Assembly: GCA_032718475.1 (NCBI GenBank)
Contig: JAUCBJ010006632.1
Span: 1 to 64,000, forward strand
Source of the DNA: Nemertoderma westbladi
Lineage: Eukaryota; Xenacoelomorpha; Nemertodermatida; Nemertodermatidae
Reading direction: 5' to 3'
DNA length: 64,000 nt
Positions 1 to 11,100 of this stretch are shown in pieces (position 1 is the stretch's first letter; each line of letters opens with the position of its first letter). The translations under genes were made by a program, and so were the position numbers. The notes under the pieces were generated by a model. It saw nothing but the letters and a program-made list of their open reading frames with translations, was not told the DNA's origin and searched no databases.

Positions 1-81
1 TTGTACCAACAATGGTAATAATGGGATTTAATTTAATTTCTCGCCACATTCGTAATGTGGTTGTTCCCTCGCCTCATTCGT

Positions 82-463
82 GATGTCTGGTTGTTCCCAC
101 GCGACGTCTGGTTGTTCCCTCGATACGTACGGGATGTCTGGTTGTTCCCTCGATACGTACGGGATGTCTGGTTGTTCCCACGCGATGTCTGGTTGTTCCC
201 TCGATACGTACGGGATGTCTGGTTGTTCCCACGCGATGTCTGGTTGTTCCCACGCGATGTCTGGTTGTTCCCTCGATACGTACGGGATGTCTGGTTGTTC
301 CCTCGATAAGTACGGGATGTCTGGTTGTTCCCACGCGATGTCTGGTTGTTCCCACGCGATGTCTGGTTGTTCCCTCGATACGTACGGGATGTCTGGTTGT
401 TCCCACGCGACGTCTGGTTGTTCCCTCGACACGTACGGGACGTCTAGTTGTTCCCTCGCCATG
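82..463. repeat. Two-unit minisatellite (21-bp and 30-bp units)
   Basis: The tract is built from two related units that share the core GATGTCTGGTTGTTCCC. The short unit (S, 21 bp) ends ACGC and the long unit (L, 30 bp) ends TCGATACGTACGG. From base 82 the order reads S L L S L S S L L S S L S L, followed by a partial diverged unit to about 463. Both unit lengths are multiples of three, so several frames on both strands stay open by chance. I see no start context or conserved product, and I do not call a gene here. Confidence 0.93.
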
Positions 464-1895
464 TCAAATCACACACAGGTTTATTTGTTTGGAATATCTC
501 TTGGGTTACTTTGGTGAACATTGATTGTTTTTCAGGTATTGAGGTTAATAAAGATTGCGTCAGTATCGTTTGTTTTATGTAGATGAGGAATTTCTCTTTG
601 AATCTAATTAGTTCAGAGAGTTCTACTGATATAAACGTTTAATAATTTATTGCGTTTAGAAAGGTGTTTAGTAAAAGATCAATGACTCTTTATTTTATTG
701 TTGTACACACACAATGTGTTTGTAATTGTGGTCTGATGGCATTTCTAAGTATCGTGACGTATTATGTCGTGTTGTCGTGTTTTTTCTGTGGATATAATTT
801 TTCATTTTTTGGAATATCCCCAGCTATCTATCTCTATATTGATTATTGGTAATGTGCTGATTTATTTTAATGCATAATAATTGATTAAGATATGTTTAGG
901 AGATTAATTTAAATCGCAATTAAGAACAAATGTTATACGTATTTCAAGTAACCAAGTAACGATTGCCCGAAAATTGAATTCACTTCATTAGCGTTTATAT
1001 TTTTTCTTCTAACTGATATACGTCATGACTATCTCTATTTTATATATATATATATATTATGATGGTTGAACAAACATATAGAGCGTGCATTTTTTCTTGA
1101 GTTATTATTTAGGGAAATATTTATTAGTCCGAGTGCATTATAGCCTAAATAACAACTGGGAGCGGTATAAATGCCCGTATCCCTTATACTGTATACCAAA
1201 TTTGTTTACATTGTTGGCCTTGTTAATTTCCTTTATATTACGCCACCTAGCGAGGTATGGCAATACTGCTTTTACCGAATGTATATATAGTGCAATTTAA
1301 ATCATAAATATCAGACTCGGTATTATTTTACATACCCCACGTTGGGTTGCTAATAGGCCATACTTTTCAGCACTACACTACAACACTACACTACACTACA
1401 CTACCGGTACACTTACGCTCATTCGCACTCACGTTTCTGTTATTCTACTATTCTGTTTGATATTGTTATTATTATTGCTTTGATTGTTATACAATAAACT
1501 AACTGCTGAACTGGTTCAACCATCAGAAGAAGGGTTTTCCTCGATGTTATCCCTCAGTTAGCTTACAGAGTACTAGAGTAGCAGACTGCCGCTACTGGCT
1601 GACTGGAGAAAGCCACTGCAACGCCGCAATACTTCAGGTCGGTATCATATTTGCCAGCTGGTTACTGCCATTGACTGGCCCGAACTCCGGCATTCAACGC
1701 ACTGAGTGTGAGTGTCTCCCCCAAGTAACCTTATTGCAGTTGTGCTGTCCGTCCGCATTAGGCCTATACAAATCAGTTAAGCCTAATCGTCGTCGATGTT
1801 AATACCCTTCAGCCCTTTGCTTTGTGTGAGCGTGTGTCTGTGTGTAACAGTGTGGTAATGTGCCTGCGAATCCGCTAAACAACCCACGTAGGGCG
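464..1895. other. AT-rich spacer, no gene recognised
   Basis: This 1.4-kb stretch is AT-rich with only short chance ORFs. It contains a TA run near 1043-1057 and an ACTAC-type microsatellite at about 1371-1404. The right part, about 1500-1895, could be flanking or LTR sequence of the gypsy remnant that follows on the minus strand, but I found no matching second LTR copy. Confidence 0.5.
1371..1404. repeat. ACTAC-type microsatellite
   Basis: About 34 bases of imperfect CACTA/ACTAC repetition, ending in the palindromic ACCGGT that recurs throughout the window. Confidence 0.75.
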
Positions 1896-3161
1896 CTAGA
1901 ATCTCTCTAGCACCAACATTGGTTGTTCACCTCCAAACTGTATTTCAACAGCATGATGTTGTTTTAAGAAATCTTTTCCAAGTATCACATCCTCACATAA
2001 GTTTGGAAGAACGAGTAGGCAGACTTACTTGTAATGCCTGTTTGATAAAGAAATATCTTCTATACAACAGCCAGTAATCGAAGATGTGGATGAGTCAGCC
2101 ATCTTTACTGTACCAGTTGAAGGGAAGACGGTTAAGTTTTGGTTTCGGACTAATTTTTCGCCAATATAGCTATATACACTTCCAGTATCTATCAAACCAT
2201 TAAATTGTTTGTCTTTTATTAGAACTGATATCACAGTTTTATCAGGCCTATGACAAATCTGCTTAGTACCAGTAGTGGCTAGATATCCAAGATTATTAGT
2301 ACTAGTAGATACGGCCGCATCAAACATCGCAGCTGTTGTTGACGACGAGGAAAATTTTGCGCTCTGACAAACTTTAGCAAAATGGCCTCGTTTTCCACAC
2401 TTACTACAGGTTACCTCGCGAGCTGGACAGTTTATCCGTGAATGTCGATTGTTGCCACAGAAGAAACATTTCTGATTTGAAACAGGAGTGCTCATGTTTG
2501 TTGTAGACTTCGGTCGCGTTGTGTTTGAACTGGAGTTATTCTGATTAGTACCGGTAGTAGCAGCTACTAAAGATTCTGTACCGGTTGTCAATACTGCTAC
2601 CGGTGTTTGATTTGGGTTCAGAGAATCACCTTGCTCGTATTGTGCACTGTTCTTCTGAGCATTGTCTAGGGTGCGCGCCTGATTATAGGCGGAATCGAGA
2701 TCGAGCTTCTCATTTTCAAGTAACCGTTGGCGAATAGTAGGCGATGAAAGCCCTGCAATGAAAGCATCCCGCACAGATTCTTCTTTGTGCTGCTCAGCCG
2801 TCACGGCCCTATAATCGCAGTCTTTACTTAACGTTCGCAAGTTCTGAAGGAATTCATCGAGTGATTGGGATGATAGTTGTTTGTGGGTGTTTAGTTTGTG
2901 CCTCGCATAAACTTCATTCTTAGGTTTTACGAATATTTTCTCCAGTTTGTTGATTGCGGTTTCAAATGTTGTACATTCTGATACATACTCAAAGACAGAA
3001 GGTGTCAAATAGTTAATAAGCGTGTTCAGCTTGTTTGGTTGCAATAGCTCGACTGCCTGTATGAAGTTGTCGAAGGTGCGACGCCAATGTAGCCATTCTT
3101 TAGCCGCGTTTGGTGTATTTGGGTTTCCGTCAAACCTCTCTGGTTTTAGGAACTTCTCCAT
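1896..3161 (-). pseudogene. Ty3/gypsy-like gag-protease remnant
   Basis: This is a minus-strand gag with a fused aspartic protease. The first ~190 residues form a capsid-like helical region (LHWRRTFDNFIQ, then ALKLNTHKQL-type spacing typical of gypsy Gag). Two zinc knuckles follow around residues 230-265: CFFCGNNRHSRINC and CSKCGKRGHFAKVC. The retropepsin active site LIDTGS lies near residue 325. The frame meets a TAA at 2025-2027, then stays open in the same frame to 1896 and includes the protease-end motif ILGKDFL, so the TAA looks like one nonsense change. No RT, RNase H or integrase follows, so pol is missing. LTRs were not identified. Confidence 0.8.
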
Positions 3162-3369
3162 TGAATATCTTAATGCAGTTTTATAAGGCTTTATTCCATA
3201 TTCAATTTTAGTTTATTAAATTGATGTAATAATACCGGTTACCTTTCTGTAGGTTTTAATAAACTAAAAAAACAAAGACTGACTGATCAGATTACCGGTA
3301 GTAAACACCAGTAGCCTGAACCTAGGCCTAGCACATAATATCAATATATGACAAGCTGTTATTGGGTGG

Positions 3370-3756
3370 AAGTCATATAGACTAAAGCGCGTCACTAGAA
3401 GTGCTCTTGCTGCAGAGGCTATATCTATGGTCGATGCTGTTGACGAGGCAGTCTATCTCAGGAGTTTGATATCGGAATTTAATCCTGCAACTTCTAAGAG
3501 AACTAGCATAAAACTAATTACTGATAATCGGTGTCTCTTCAATTGTATTAACAATGGATCCCTTTGTTCTGAGAAGAGATTACAACTAGACCTAGACTGT
3601 GTTAGGGAAGTGATAAACGAAGAAAGGCAATTTGGAAATGATCGACCCATCGAGTGGGTATCAACTGTTGACATGTTGGCAGATCCTTTGACAAATGAGA
3701 AGACGGGGAATGTTATGATTAACTCATTGAATAAGATATTCAATAAAAGACAATAA
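3370..3756 (+). pseudogene. Ty1/copia-like RNase H C-terminal remnant
   Basis: The translation from about 3370 gives WKSYRLKRVTRSALAAEA, then DEAVYLRSLISEF, ITDNRCLF, and WVSTVDMLADPLT near the end. This order (KR..RS.LAAE, TDN, LADPLT) is characteristic of the RNase H domain at the end of copia-type polyproteins, and some fish and invertebrate elements have very similar ends. Only about 130 residues remain and no RT is seen upstream. It is an isolated 3' piece of a retroelement, not a host gene. A possible 3' LTR after 3756 was not identified. Confidence 0.7.
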
Positions 3757-4283
3757 ACTCTGAACTGAGACTAGATAGACTAATTAATAATTAGATAGAT
3801 TCACTTTATTGATTTATATTGTATACGACCTACTATACTTAAATGTATCAGTTGTTTGCAGCTGTTAGGCATTCAGCTGTAACAGGGATGTATTAGTATT
3901 TTCTGTTACTGTCTCTGCTTTACGTTTTTCATAGATATTATCTTATTATATTACCTTTCGTATTATACATTGATTTAATTCTTAACAAAGGGGTCATTAG
4001 TAGCAGAATTAGGATTGAGTTGGAGAATACGGTATTCTACTTCTACTGGTGTTGTTTCTGTAATTACGAAAGACTTCGGATTGGAGTGATGTACAAAACG
4101 TGTTGTGGAGCGGGTAGAACGGGGGATTTCATTGGCTAGGTTGGGTCCTATAATAGAAAAGTGGTCATTAAATTTTGAGGCTATTTCAGCTGGGTCGGTA
4201 ATGGTGGTCTTAATCGAATCGCCGCAGTGTAAATTGTAATCTGTTTTGGAATGGAGTGTTTGTTTGATTTATTTAGTGCACTA
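3757..4283. other. Noncoding spacer
   Basis: About 530 bp, AT-rich, without a recognisable gene. It may include the 3' untranslated or LTR part of the copia-like remnant, but no second copy exists in the window to confirm this. Confidence 0.4.
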
Positions 4284-4806
4284 TTAATAATCATCCATGT
4301 TTTTCTCGAATGTTCCCTGAGTTATCTTAAAATTTTTTGCGTAGTAGTTATTTTCAGCTGTTCGTAGAAGGGATGTCAGTTTATTTCTAAATCTTTTGAA
4401 GGACCTCAAGTTTTCGTCAGATGAATTTTTGATATGAATGGGAGAATGTTTTAGGCTCGTTAAGCCAAGGAATGCATGTTCACCACCATGGGTGATCTTC
4501 CACAGTAATCCCTTCCACTCTGTTTCCCAAGTTGCCTTGGTTCCCATTTATCGACCACTAAAGCATGAAAGCCGGGGTTGGGCTAGGCTGCAGCATTTAA
4601 AGCACTGTGCCCATTGAATTTTTGATATAAATGCGGTATAAATTATTTTTGATAATGGTTAATTTGATTAATTTATTTGTTATCCATGGGTTTTTTTGCA
4701 AGTGTTGGTGGAGAAAACGTTTTTTTGGGAACATGGGTATCGCATATTTTAATAAAATTACTTTAAAATTCATCAAATTTTTTCCGGGCTGGTACTGACG
4801 ATGAGC
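4284..4806 (-). pseudogene. LINE fragment (endonuclease-RT linker region)
   Basis: Two minus-strand pieces in order (about 4806-4597, then 4547-4284) resemble the linker between endonuclease and reverse transcriptase of Jockey/CR1/L2-type LINEs. The first contains NPWITNKLIKLTIIKNNLYR; the second contains RSFKRFRNKLTSLLRTAENN followed by YYAKNF and FEKNM. PWIT...KN.LY and RNKLT.L.R.AE..YY are typical of that stretch. The pieces are separated by a frame change. The right end is cut by the 5' LTR of BEL element A at 4807, so A appears to have inserted into this LINE. Confidence 0.65.
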
Positions 4807-5907
4807 TGTAAAAGCTTTTGCGGACATAACAAGCCATTTTTCTCCGCAATATACTGTGTAGGTGTTTTAGCGGACATAACAAGCCATTTTTACCCGCTGT
4901 GTCTGCATGTGTGCTTTAGCGGACATAACAAGCCATTTTTACCGCAATGCGCTTAATACTCTAAGACTGGAACTCAGATGACGACATCTACCAGCTGATT
5001 TACTGTACACGTGGAACCTGTCTTTGTTTTGCTTCAGCCAATCAGAGCGATTTTCACTTTGCGTTGAAAGGGGCCTACAGAAACCCACGCAATTCAGTGT
5101 TGGTTGTTGTTATATTTTTTCTAAGCCCAGAACACCGGCTTAGGATTCTTCTGTGCTTCTGTAGAAGTTTCAGACTTTGGCCAGAACATTAGATGGCTTG
5201 GATTATCGAAACGTAAAACTATTACCCCACCTACCTAACTGCACTACTGCATTCACCGCATTATTTTACTTTCTGTTATTAATTGTTATATATGTTGATG
5301 GATATATTGTTATATTTGGAGAATACCGATAAAGAATCCTAAAACCCCAATCTTCTTGATTACTGAAGGTGAGAGGACAGGTTACCGGTAGTAATTGCGA
5401 CTTACATTATAGTGGTTTTTGTGTGAATTAAATGCTATTTCATAATCCCTACATGTGTCAGTTGCTATCCTCCTTATATATGATCAAATTCAGTGACGGT
5501 CGGCAGATCAGTGTGAAGTTGTATGAGGTAGAGTGATTGGTAATAAAGCATCTCCTAAAGAATGTGCCTTTTACGAAACTCAGTAGCTATCTAGTTGTGA
5601 TTAGTATAAGTCATAACTCTGTTTTTATACTTAAAGCGCCACGTCCAAAAGGAACTGTTAATATTTCCCCGAAAGTAAATATATTGTTAGAGATTATATA
5701 GTAACGATCAATCGAATAATACAGTAGGTCTACAACGCAATAATAAGTCCAAGCTCCCGAATCCAGTCTCCCTTAACAGTGGGTGAATGGTCGCGCATAG
5801 ACTGGCTTCGGCTAATGTTATTTCAGTGTAATAAATAATTGTTATCGGCTAAAGTCGATTTATTAAATTAGTTTGGTTAATCTGCTAAAGGTCTAAAAGC
5901 GCAAACA
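4807..5907 (+). repeat. 5' LTR of BEL element A
   Basis: The sequence starts TGTAAAAGC and ends GCGCAAACA. It aligns along its length with the reverse complement of the element B LTRs, including the stretch around 5290-5480 and the last ~35 bases. It carries GAAGGTGAGAG near 5365, where B has GAAGGTAAGAG, a conserved splice-donor-like string. It is about 1,101 bp against 1,194 bp in B. The five bases before it are tgagc; the matching right-hand duplication is lost with the 3' end. Confidence 0.82.
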
Positions 5908-8163
5908 GTAATAGTTTTTTAGTTTCTTTATTGCACAGTAGGCAATAAAGTCGAAGGTACCGGTCGAACGGTAAGCTGTAGGCCTAACTGCCCAACTGCC
6001 CAAACCGGTACTTACAAGTACAACAGTATTATTCGATTTTTGATAATTATATACCGGTAGGTCTTGATATTTAATCAGGGAACTGCCGCCCTGGTTTTTA
6101 TTGGGATTTTACTTATTTCTGTCAGTTTTATTTATCTGTAAGTGAGATATTGAGCAGAAGGCGTGTATGCCCGCTCAGATTGTATAGAGAATTTGTAGGC
6201 TGGATTGTTGTCTGGCTGTTGTTAGGTCTGAAGAGATTGCAGTGTGTGTAGAGTGTATGTCCGATAAAGTACTAGTTAGGAAAGCGGGGGCATCCAGTGC
6301 TATAAGGTAAATCCCCCCGAAAGAATAAGTTGTACTACTCGGTTAGAACGCATACTAACTAACCATTTCGGAGTCTGCATATACTGTAGTTTATTTAGGC
6401 TTGACGGTAGTCTGCCAGCATTAAGTCTGTATTTTGTCTGTATAGTCTGCACGGGTAGCGTAATATTTATTATTCAGAGTTTATGCAAGTATTCGCAACC
6501 TACATAACTCCCCAAGTTCATTCCTACAGTAATTGTGCTTGTTATACATACTGTTATAGTTAAATTAACCCCGGTACTACATCAGGGCTGCTTGGCGTAG
6601 GTAAAGACTGGTGATTTTATGCTCAAGTCACTCCAGCAGATGCCGTGGTTCTTTTAGCTGTTCAAGTATATTTAACTGCTGGTTATTTGTTATATAAGTA
6701 TTTGTACATAATCTAGGGTTTAGAGTACAGTACTTTCCGAAGGTAATTGGTGTGTAGACAGTATATTGGTGTTGTAAAGTGGTTAATTAGGCAAGTTAGC
6801 TCTGGTTGGCTGCGGTAATTAACTTCTAGGTAAGGACACTCCGGGTACATAACGTAGTACTTATAGAGCTGTAGAGCAAAAGACTATAAGTCATCAGACG
6901 GTGGTATTTTCTTATCTGGACAACGCAATTTATTTACTACTGCTTAATTATTTTCAAATACCGTAGTATCCTGTCCGTTTGTAATAACCAGAAATTCTAA
7001 CTCCTTGTAAGACTGGTTTGTATATTCCCTGTAAAATTACCCTAAAATTTGTATGTGTAATTTGTTATTGTTTATTTAGAGATTGTAATCTCACATTGTA
7101 TGTAAGTAATTAGTAGTAATAAGTAACTTAGTAAAGTATAATTATTTGTTTTAGTGTCCAACAGGTAGCACTCCACTGAGAGCGTTCAGCTTCTGTGTAG
7201 TGACTACTCACCAGAAATAATAATATTTATTTCAAATATTGACAAAAACCCTTGTACGGGTACAAATATATTATAAATCAACTCGAACCGATTTATAACA
7301 TAGTAGGCCTGTTATACATCAATTAGGTCTTAATAACAGTTGGGCTACTGCTTAATAACAGTAATAAAGTAAAGTAAGGTAACCTTTAAATTCAGAAATG
7401 CAGTTATTATAAAATAATTGACATTACCGGTATTTAAGGTAGGCTTATTATATATATTTATATAAATTTATGGTGAAATTATATACCGGTATTCTATGAC
7501 TAAACCTAGTTTGTCACAATACTTATATATATGCTATAAGTGTATAAGTATATAAGGTTACTGCTCATCCACTATACAGTTGCTTGAAACCCGTCATCCC
7601 AGACTTTAAACGTGTCCATTTCACCAGACTCCGTCTCATGTCACATAGACTCCGAGTGGAAACTGGTCGATGGACTCGTGTTGCTCCTGAGTTACGTGTT
7701 TGCTATTGTGATAATACCTCTGTACAAAATGAACACCACGTACTATTAAAATGCCCGATATCTGAACACATTAGAATTAAGTTTGTACAGTTAGATTTCA
7801 CCGATTTATCTTCATTATTTTCTACCGATTTACTAGTTGATCTGTGCAGTTATGTCTCTGAAGTCCTATGTCTTTATTATTGAATTAATCTAGTGCTAAT
7901 TACTCTAGTTATTGATATTATTTCACGTATTAATTATTGTGCTATATATATATATTATTCAGAAATTGATTTGGAATTGTGCGCCATTATTATGATATTA
8001 TAGGCCGGACGGGCCGCATACCGTCTACTACTACTACTACTATACCGGTATTCTAATATTATATATATATATCGCGTTACATTGAGTAACGGTATCGGTA
8101 ATTGATCACTAGGCTTGCAGTTGATACTGAATTACTAGTAGGCATTCAACTGTACAATCAAAT
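5908..8163 (+). other. Leader (5' untranslated region) of element A
   Basis: This is the 2.25-kb region between LTR and gag. It aligns with the leader of B (26561-28817, reverse complement) in several blocks: around 5940-6100, 6260-6400 and 7200-7300. It holds repeated ACCGGTA palindromes, a single copy of the ~290-bp segment that is tandemly duplicated in B, and an inserted LINE 3' end. No open reading frame of its own is supported. No standard primer-binding site beginning TGG follows the LTR; the next bases are GTAATAG. Confidence 0.7.
7575..8043 (+). mobile_element. 5'-truncated LINE 3' end inserted in leader of A
   Basis: The ORF at about 7584-7883 encodes TRLRLMSHRLRVETGRW, then RVCYCDNTSVQNEHHVLLKC, the C-terminal signature of CR1/Jockey/L2-type LINE polymerases (R.C.C....v..EHH.L..C). 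It ends in a stop, has a ~150-bp 3' untranslated part and finishes in a CTACTACTAC tail at about 8021-8043. The B leader lacks this block: its sequence passes directly from the CTATAAG-type string to CATACCGGTATTC. The start is approximate. Confidence 0.72.
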
Positions 8164-11100
8164 ATGGCTGACACAAAGCAAACTCTGTCAGATAGTCTCC
8201 TAGAAAGAACAGTCTGCGGCTCAGACAGGAGTGCAGAAAATCCGAGACCGAAGTCCAAGTCCACTCCTACTATAAGAAAGGTCATCCCTTCAGTAGTAGT
8301 ATCAGACCCTAGGCTAGTCAAGCACCGTTGGTCTATTATAGGCACTTGGGCTCAAGTCAAGCGGGACCAAGAGGCAGCTGTTAAACAGCAGTACCAGCAG
8401 CGCACGAACCGGAAACTTATTTCTCAGCGGTCCAATAGCTCCAGTAGTTCAGATACTGTAGAGTTGATGCCCGAGATCACAGCGGGATGGCAGAGGCGGT
8501 TAATCCGGATCCACTTCTAATTCTTCCTGGAGCTGTACTTGCTGGAGTGTTGATAGCGGTGGAAGAACATGAAATCGATTGGGCGAGAAGTAAGCGATCG
8601 ACCAAGGACAGTTATGCGGGATACGCAAAGGAGGAACTGAAGTCTATCGTCGAGACGCAATGGAATTTCCCCGGACCCGGACTCCCGTTTAACTTATCTG
8701 AAGCTGCCTGGGAAGACTTATACAGAATGGGAGTAGTGAAGGACACTCGAGATCCAGCTGTGTGGAAGAGGTCGGCAGCAGGATATGTACAGGGATTCTT
8801 CAGCTCTTTGAAGCAATTAGAGGAATACCTGTTTCAACAACCTCACGGACCTCAAGAGCAGGGAGAGCTGCTATATCAAGTTCGAGAACGAATTCTACGG
8901 ATCAGACTAATCCTTTCAGCCTTTGAGAAAGCCTCGAAGAGAAGCCAAGACACGTCGTTGCAAGTCGCCGTAAAGACTCGGTTCCAACGAGTGAGTCTTA
9001 AAGTCCAAGGAACGACACAATGGAAAATTCAGCTAACCGAGCACTCGACCCAAGGAGAATCAACAGACGCTGTCTTTTCTCAAGTGGAAAGCGAAGCTAC
9101 GTCAGAAAGACCTCAGAAGAAGGACGCTATTGACATCTATCTGTCGGACTATCAACGATTCATAGGTGACAAAGAGTTAAGGAGACGGCTAGCTGGACTT
9201 CACCCTAAAAGTGAAGGGGCCAAATTTGTGTTAGACTCATTAGATGCGGAAATGTATGCTGCGGATTGAGCAAAATTTGATGAAAGAATCCGCATTGTTA
9301 AGGTCCAAGAAGAACAGCTAAAGAAAAGGCAGATAGAAGACAGAAAGGCAGCTGCATCGGCAGCGGCAGAAGCTGAAAGAAAAGCATCAGCGGCGGCGGT
9401 AGAAGCAGAAAGAAAAGCTGCAGAAGCTGAAAGAAAAGCGGCAGCGACGGCGGTAGAAGCGGAAAGAAAAGCTGCAGAAATTGAAAGAAAGGCGGCAGAG
9501 GCAGTGGCAGAAGCGGAACGGAGGGCATCTGAAGAGACAGCCCAACTAGAGTTGGAAAATCTTCAAGAGAAGCAAGACTATTTAAATAAACAGATAACAG
9601 CTAGTCATATGCAGATGATAAGTCAATCTACTCCCAAGAGACAGGGATTTACATCTTCAGATGAAGGCGATACAACCGATCCGGAAGGCGTAGGAAATGG
9701 ATCTCGTTCCAGCGGACGTAGAAGAGTGCCACACCGTCAGAAATTGCCTAATTTGCCTCCAGCAGTGAGAAGGCAACTAGCTAGTGTAGATTTAAGTAAT
9801 CCTGCGCCTACAGACCAAATTATTAGGGTAGAAAGATGAGCCTGAAATAATTAGGCCTGTTCTCGAAGCCACCCCCTCTGTGATAGAGACCCCTGTACTT
9901 CCAGAACCTAACTCTAAATTCCCTTTGCACAGTACTAAACTACCTGTGCCCAGTAGAACAGCCCCTGAATTGATCCCGGTCCTGGACGCCGAGCAAGACA
10001 TCAACGATTTGTCGCCCGTCGGCCCTCGTCTACCCGCTACTATGTTGGCGGCTCCCGCTTCGGCGGTAGAGTGGGTGGATGAGCGACGGCGGGGGATGGA
10101 TCTCCTGCTCGGGCAGATGGAGGAAAACCATGCGCGTTCCTCCCAACAGGTCCGAGAGTTGGAAGGGACTGTTCAGAAGTTAAAGGGAACAGGATGAGAG
10201 GGTAGGTTAGAATTGCAAGAAGTGCAGCAGAGTATTGCGTTAGAACGCGATAAGTTAGTAAATATACAAAAGGGTATACTACCATCCCCTGTAACAATGT
10301 GTCAACCTGTTAGGTCTGAAGTATTTCATGCACAAGGTGTGGAGCCTACACGCATCTCTACTGCTAGTGAAGTAGAAACTCCTATAGCAAACCCTATTAA
10401 GGGTAATTATAAACCTGTTGATAATAATATTCCATATAGACCTGATCATAATCCAAGAAATTTATACACCGATAACTCGATATTAAATAATACGATGGCC
10501 CAAGAAAGTTTTATGCGTCAAATGGCTAGAACCGAAGCCCGCCAAGCGGTAAAGGTGGGAGAGATCGTCAAGTTCAATGGAGATGAGATGAAATGGTTAC
10601 CTTTTAATGAATATTACAAAGATAACATACATAACTCTGTACTATCCAACAGAGAGAAACTTAGATTCCTCATCGAGTGCTTGGAAGGACCTCCCAAGTT
10701 AATGGCGTTAAAGTTTATTGGACATCCAGAAGGATTAAGACAAGTTTGGGATACACTAAACATCAGGTATGGTAATAGGACTAAAATAGCTAGGTATTTG
10801 TATGCGAAATTAGTAGCTCCCCGAAAGTTTCTTAGCAGCGGGAATATAGAATGTTCCGATGAGATCCTTCAGATCTGTAGACAGCTAGATTGGCTAGGTA
10901 AGTCCCATGAATATGAGAGTTCCATGGTTGTTGGAGCCGTAGCATCTACTTTGCCGAAGGGTGGAGTAGGCACGCGTTGGGACAAAAAAGTGCTCTATAT
11001 GATGGACCAGCAACAAAGAGACTCTACCATGGCTGATCTCATGTCATTCTTAAATGGAGAGGTAAGATTACAGCTCCTAAAGCAGTCCCGAGAGAAAATA

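Noticed and set aside
82-463. CRISPR-like array
   Set aside because: Units are directly adjacent without unique spacers, and the setting is an animal genome.
28-517. Long overlapping ORFs on both strands at the left edge
   Set aside because: They are by-products of 21- and 30-bp repeats, whose lengths are multiples of three; the translations are simple repeats with no start context.
1880-1912. Primer-binding-like string GCGCCCTACGTGGG on the minus strand
   Set aside because: It follows the protease stop rather than an LTR; no second LTR was found, so it may be coincidence.
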